Positions 58,913-64,000 of a DNA stretch of 64,000 nucleotides are shown here, in pieces. Position 1 is the stretch's first letter, and each line of letters starts with the position of its first letter. The stretch lies in contig CM051456.1 of assembly GCA_028274465.1 (NCBI GenBank), positions 77,300,753-77,364,752 of the forward strand, in the 5' to 3' direction. Made by a program: the position numbers and the translations under genes. The notes beneath the pieces were generated by a model, which saw only the letters and a list, made by a program, of their open reading frames with translations, was not told where the DNA came from and searched no databases. The stretch comes from Plantago ovata (lineage: Eukaryota > Streptophyta > Magnoliopsida > Lamiales > Plantaginaceae).

Positions 58913-58997
58913 GAGGTCGAGCATAATCAATATACATAAACGGACCTCTCGGACAATCACCATCCATCCTTACTCTTTTTCTAGCCTACGTTTTAGG

Positions 58998-61900
58998 ATG
59001 TCCGAGAGGAGCGACGACAGTCAAAACCGTCACGACGCTCTCGACTATGGGACCGAGCAGGACACGTCCGAGGAGACATCTTTGTCGGCCACGTTCTTAG
59101 ATCAAACCATGGAGCTCTCCTCGGACCACGAAGAACCTGAGAAGCCGACCGAGGAGGCTGATAGCGAGGAAAGCGAGGAGGGTGAAGATGCCGACGAGCT
59201 CGAGGAAGGTGAAAAAAACCAGGAATCTGGTGAAGAAGATGATTCCGAAGAGGAGGAGGAGTCCGATGAGTATCGTCTAGAAGTCCGAAGGAGGAGAAGG
59301 GACGATTACGCTCTTTTTATCGACGACCGCACTGAAGCAGAAGGTGGTCCGCCCGACACTGGCGTCTCGGCCGCTATGATAAGCCAGGCTGCCCAAGTCT
59401 TCGGAAGGGATTATGGTGTCCGGGCTAATGTTGACCCGATGCCTATACGGGTAGAAGACATGGATGACACCGAGCAGCCTACTCCAAAACTAGTTTGGTT
59501 CGAGGAAGGAGAGCATTCCTTCCAAGAGGGGCAAGGTGATGACATCGAGGAGTTGAATTCGCCCAGAGTACGTAGATCTGAACTTCCTCCTCAGACTACT
59601 CGTCGCACAGTAGTCAACAGTAACGATGATTCTCTTGTGAGGATGCTCGATCTTCATGGGAATGAAGCTGGTCTGAACCGGAATCTGCCGTCCCCATCAT
59701 TTTCTGAGATGAACTAGAGAGCTGAGAGGGAGTTGCTCATTCAAGAGAAATACTATGTCGAGGACATTGTCCCTTATCAGACTATTGATCCTCGGGACAT
59801 GGACTTTAGTTTTCCAGCGGCCAACAATGTTAGAGCTCCCAATCCTATCGAGGAGGCTGAAGGAGCGCGAGCAAGGGAGGTGCTCGAGCGTGATCGTAAG
59901 CGTAAGCGTGGCGAGGAGGTTCTGTCCTCAGACAATGACGAAGAAGCTGCTCATGCTCCAGGGAAGGCTCCCAAGAAACCGAAGAAGAAAGCTTCTCGGT
60001 CCAAAAAGAAGCAGGATGTTCCTGAGGACAACACTAAACTTACCGTGGCTAGCGGTAAGAAGTTTACTCGTGGCCCCCAAGATGTAGATCTCCCCGATCC
60101 TGAGGGAGAGAAGAATGAAGACGAGTTAATTCTGACCACTGCCTCCACGGTCAAGGAGGACGAAATCCCGACGATCTGGAAGAAGTATAGGCTGAGTAGG
60201 AGGACACTAGACATCCTCGCGCCGAAGAAGGACCATACCTTCTATAATGCACCTCCCGGCTATCTGGCCGTACACCTTTTGACTCTTGACCGAGGATGGG
60301 TCCTACCCTTTTGCGACACATTCAAGTATATCATAAATCAGCTGGGCATCGCTCCGTGGCAGCTTCTCCCCAGTGCATTCGGCACACTTATCTGTTTCGG
60401 GGTTTTTTGCAAAAAGCTCGGGATCCCGATCAACATTCACAATTTCAATCAACTCTTCAGAGTTTCGAAGAGCTTTGGTAATAAGTTCTTTTATTACTTT
60501 AATACTCGATCTGGTCTTGGTTTCATTGTGGACGCTCCATCGTCCTCGGGCTACACGTGGTTTCACCGCTATATATACGTGAAGAAAAAGAAACTCCCCT
60601 GATGAGCGATGAGGATGCAGAGTGGGGGGTACCGAAGCACTTTTATCGAGGACCCATATCTGATCGATACCCCCTTCCAGCCGAGTCGGACCCTTGGATT
60701 TTGGCGCTCGAGGAGAGGAATTCTCGTGAAAACCCCGAGAAGTATTTTTACTGGGGTTTGGTGCTGCAACCGCTTCCTTACCTTGCCGGTCTTTCCTCCC
60801 CGGTCTACACTGGGTATAAGGGTTCTAAATATACTGATGACCTCCTTTTTGGTAACTAGCTCGAGGATTATGCTTTAGAATGCATTTAGTTGGGTTTTTT
60901 CTGTGCTTTCTTTATAGTAACCAAAATGCTCTTCGCATCTTCTAACTTTTTATACTCTTTGTATATGCAGAGTACTAGTTCGAGTGGATCATGTCGAAGA
61001 CGCTTGAAGCAAAGGAGGAAGCAGCGCTTGGCTGGCAAGACCACCAAGATCCTCGGGCCGATGGACCTTAGCCACCCGAAAAATGTAGCTGAGCATCGAG
61101 ACACTCTGGTTAAGGAGGGGCTTGTAGTGGTCGAGGACCCTGTTGAAGTTGGGAAGAGGAAGGATGCGGAGGATGTAGCGGCAAGCAAAAAGGCCGAGGA
61201 GGCGGGTGATGGCAACCCCGAGAAGCGTCCTAAGGAAAGGGCTGCTCCACAAAGAAGAACCGGTGCGAAGAGCCTCATTAATCTAGGCGGGAGTGATGAG
61301 CCTGCTCGTAAGAAGGGCAAGGCAGACCTGGACATTGACCGGGACTCGGAGATTAAATACCTTGTCCAACTGTCTGACTTGGATCGCGCGCACGAGCTCA
61401 GTCTCTGCGCGCTGCAGGTAATTCCTTTTAATTTTCACAAGTTTTTTCTTCTTTTGCTTCTCGCTCTTCTCCTTATAAATGGAATTCTAACATCTGATTT
61501 TCTTTGCAGCTCAAGCATCTTAAGTAGGCCTATGCTAATGTTGCTGTTGATCGCTCCGATATCAGTCAACTGATCGAGGAACTGGAAAAGACGGTGGAGA
61601 CCGAGAAGGCGAAGAACAAGGTCGCCGGTGAAGAGGTCCGTAAAGCCCACGAGAAGGTGGACCAGCTCGAGAAGGAGTTGTCCCGGGAAAAACAAAGGAC
61701 CCAGGACTATAAGGGCGGCTATGCGACCTTGTCGCTCTGCATGCAGAAGTTTAAGCATAGCGTGCTGTCCTTCCTTCTCAGGAGCCGATTTGAGACTGCT
61801 CGGGCATTCATGGAGTCTGCCACTTACAAGCTCGCCACCCAAGATATTAAGGACACTTCTCGCGAGGAGGGTTTCTTCTCCTGCATCGGGCATCTTAAGA

Positions 61901-62101
61901 GGGTCAATCTTCGGCCCGAGGACTTTGACGTGGACGCTCGCGAGGACATGCATGCGGGCCGGCGAGAAGATATGACCCGATATCCTGATGATATCCCAGG
62001 CGATGAGATGCATCATGCGTGCGAGTTCGGAGAACTGGTGACCGATCCTGAAGTCCCGTATCCGAGCAATCCTTCTTATCTTCCGCGGTGTGTCCCGGAG
62101 T
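58998..62101 (+). pseudogene. D: plant transposon-type protein gene, multi-exon, broken
   Basis: ATG at 58998. Exon 1 encodes a very acidic N-terminus (Glu/Asp/Ser runs to about residue 95), a basic KKPKKKASRSKKK stretch, then a domain with PPGYLAVHLLTLDRGW, LCFGVFCKKLGIP-like and FYYFNTRSGLGFIV segments that resembles PF04195. A TAG at 59715 and a frameshift near 60598 break it. Introns 60852-60970 and 61418-61509 have GT-AG ends. The last exon has TAG at about 61526 (LK-stop-AY), a coiled coil (IEELEKTVETEKAK on to QLEKELSREKQ), and a conserved-looking FETARAFMESATYKLA block. It is cut by B5 at 62102. It could be a captured or domesticated transposon gene; I cannot tell. Confidence 0.65.
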
Positions 62102-63713
62102 TGATAGTGTATATGTCCTAGAGACAGTCCTTACTAAGGGCATGGTACCCTTATAGAGGACATATATGTACTATTACACAGGTCAACGTAATATAATATA
62201 TGTTTGTTGCATTTTACTATTGAGTATCGCTTTCATATTTTCATATTTCTATTACACTAGGCTGCAGCATGTCATATCTTTATTACTGTCTGTATCGATA
62301 TTAAACATGTCCCCTCGGATAGATGACCAATCACATAGATAGTGGGAGCTATGTGAGTTATCATCTATCCCAAACTCTCCCTAGTCGAGGTTCATCTCGG
62401 ATGTGGGGGTCTGAATGAACCAGACAAGACTAGTATGCGTGGAGGTTATACTTGTTGGAGCAAGTGTGAGCCGATCCCACGGCCACGGAACGGATTGTTG
62501 GACAATCAAGGAACGTTCCCATAACTGCGCATAGTTGTTCGAAGAAGCTTTATCGAACAATAGAAGTACCCACCGGACACTCCAATCGATGTATACTCTA
62601 CACCGAAGTGTCTATGGGAACCAGTGAGTTGTCGAAGTGATGCCATTCGTCCTTTGTACTTACAGGACTTTATCATCACATTTGTTGCCCCATATCCTTG
62701 GTGGACCCGTCGATGTCAGCTCTGAATAAGCAGCTGACCTAAGACACGATCCAGGATTATGGCTAAATACAAATGGGGGTGATAAGTGATTTTGCGAAGG
62801 ATTCATCTCTCAAGTGTAGCACAGGAGAGCACTGCTCATAGTCTGCATAGTTGTGTTGGTAAAGTCACTGGCCAATGCAAATGATATATTATGATGGTCA
62901 TAAGTATATCTTAACCAAGCAACTCCCTGAGACGCCCGTGGATGTATTATTAGGATAGACACTTCATCGATCCTAGATACATTCGAGCAAGTCAGATGAA
63001 GGGACGTTACCATCGCCGCATTGAGCGCAACAGGCTTCGCAACGAAAGGGTTAGCTTTGAGAAACCTCTCAAACGTCCTCACGTATTAATATTGCAAATG
63101 GAACCGTCTAGGAATTCCATGTTGCCTAGTCTAGGACTTTCTTAATACGGTGAGGCCCTATGGGTCACACTATGTGGTGATTCAGTCTATCAGAATATCC
63201 TTGAAGATGGAATCGCAATTAATTTGGAATTAATTGTGATTGATGGATTATAATTGATTTGGAATTAATTATAATATTTGGTGGCTCAATTAATGATTTG
63301 GAATTATTAATTGAATTGGCTAATTAATTGTATTTTAGTAAATACAATTAAAGATTATATTTTGGAAATATAATGGAGATTTGATTAGAAAGGATATGTT
63401 AATTTAGAATTAACATATGCACTTGGGCAAAATCTACTTGGAGTTTGAATTGCCTTAGAACTATAAGTGGGTCCCAAAATTGGGACCCACCTACTGTCCC
63501 TAGGAAGCACGCACGCGCGTGGATATAGTAGGGGAAGGAGTTTGACTCCTTCTTTTATTAGAAGTCCAAGGGATAAGTTAGATTTTACTGATTGAGTTTT
63601 AATTTGATTGGGAATGAATCTAGACTTGATGTTGGTTTCCTTGTGCGATAAGAATTAGATTCTTATTCCTTTACGAAGTCTAATTGCTTATGCTTTAGGC
63701 TTCTATTGACTAC
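62102..63713 (+). mobile_element. B5: B-family LTR, cut by C4
   Basis: TGATAGTG at 62102 to CTATTGACTAC at 63713, about the first 1.6 kb of the LTR. It is inserted in the last D exon after GTCCCGGAGT. The rest lies beyond C4, outside the window, so I cannot say whether it is solo or part of an element. Confidence 0.88.
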
Positions 63714-64000
63714 TGATGAATGTGTATTTTACACTTTCATTCGAGTCTTTTTCACCTATTTTAGCTATCCTCTATGTTAATTTAGCTATATTTTAGTACA
63801 TTTTATTAGAATAGTGTCACGTTTCCCTTTAGATTTTATTTTACAGGTTTGGTTGAAATTCGAAGATTTCTGAGCAATTATATTGAAGTTGACAAGGAAT
63901 TGGTGTTCCAGAAGCCTATTTGGAGTATTTGAATGTTTCCGGATAGGATTTGGAGTCTAGGGGCCGAATCTGGAGGTTAGAAGGCCACTAGAAGTCAGAA
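63714..64000 (+). mobile_element. C4: C-family LTR start, cut by window edge
   Basis: TGATGAATGTGTATTTTACAC at 63714 and the next 287 bp follow the C1 LTR closely. It sits exactly in the ACTACTATATATAGTAG promoter palindrome of B5. Confidence 0.9.

Overview
The window is plant nuclear DNA made almost wholly of nested LTR retrotransposons. Evidence: Ty1/copia pol proteins with plant-type motifs, primer-binding sites matching plant initiator tRNA-Met, an Athila-like Gypsy family, CHG-type C-to-T decay, and a gene-like unit with GT-AG introns. I judge it a flowering plant, probably a eudicot; the species cannot be read from the sequence. There are no rRNA or tRNA genes, no CRISPR array and no intact host gene. 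One 100-base run of N (22364-22463) is an assembly gap.

Four sequence families explain nearly everything. 'S' is a SIRE-type (Sirevirus) copia element on the minus strand, with 1.6 kb LTRs, gag, PR-IN-RT-RNaseH, and a long extra reading frame after pol in the env-like position. 'B' is a copia element resembling the Angela/BARE lineage, with 2.1 kb LTRs. 'C' is a deleted Athila-like Gypsy element with 1.3 kb LTRs. 'D' is a decayed, intron-containing gene for a plant transposon-type protein (resembles the putative gypsy-type transposon domain, PF04195).

Layout: 1-1233 gag and PBS of an S element leaving the window (S0). 1234-3582 an S LTR shared between S0 and the next element. 3583-55391 a 5'-truncated S element (S1), broken up by later insertions: B1 (7381-39629, TSD TTCTC), solo LTR B3 (40821-49358, TSD ATCTC) that itself contains C1 (42845-49252, TSD ACAAA), and C2 (50648-about 55022), which replaces S1's RT/RNaseH. 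Inside B1 sit an opposite-strand B element (B2, 7736-16005), a 70-bp C fragment, and a near-complete S element (S2, 17248-32817). From 55392: C LTR fragment C3, then D (55856-62101), carrying solo LTR B4 (56662-58763, TSD TAGGT) in its leader intron and LTR B5 (62102-63713) in an exon. C4 (63714 to the end) is inserted in B5.

All protein-coding units are broken by stops, frameshifts or insertions, so none looks autonomous now. C1 kept near-identical LTRs and a clean TSD although it lacks gag and RT, so it was probably moved in trans. The points most worth a second look are a covarying hairpin array in the B2 leader, a ladder of CTGA-TCAG hairpins between pol and the env-like frame of S, frame-preserving introns and a conserved TATA box in that frame, a fold-back at the B1/B2 junction, a gag swap between B1 and B2, and an in-frame fusion of copia integrase to Athila-like protease.
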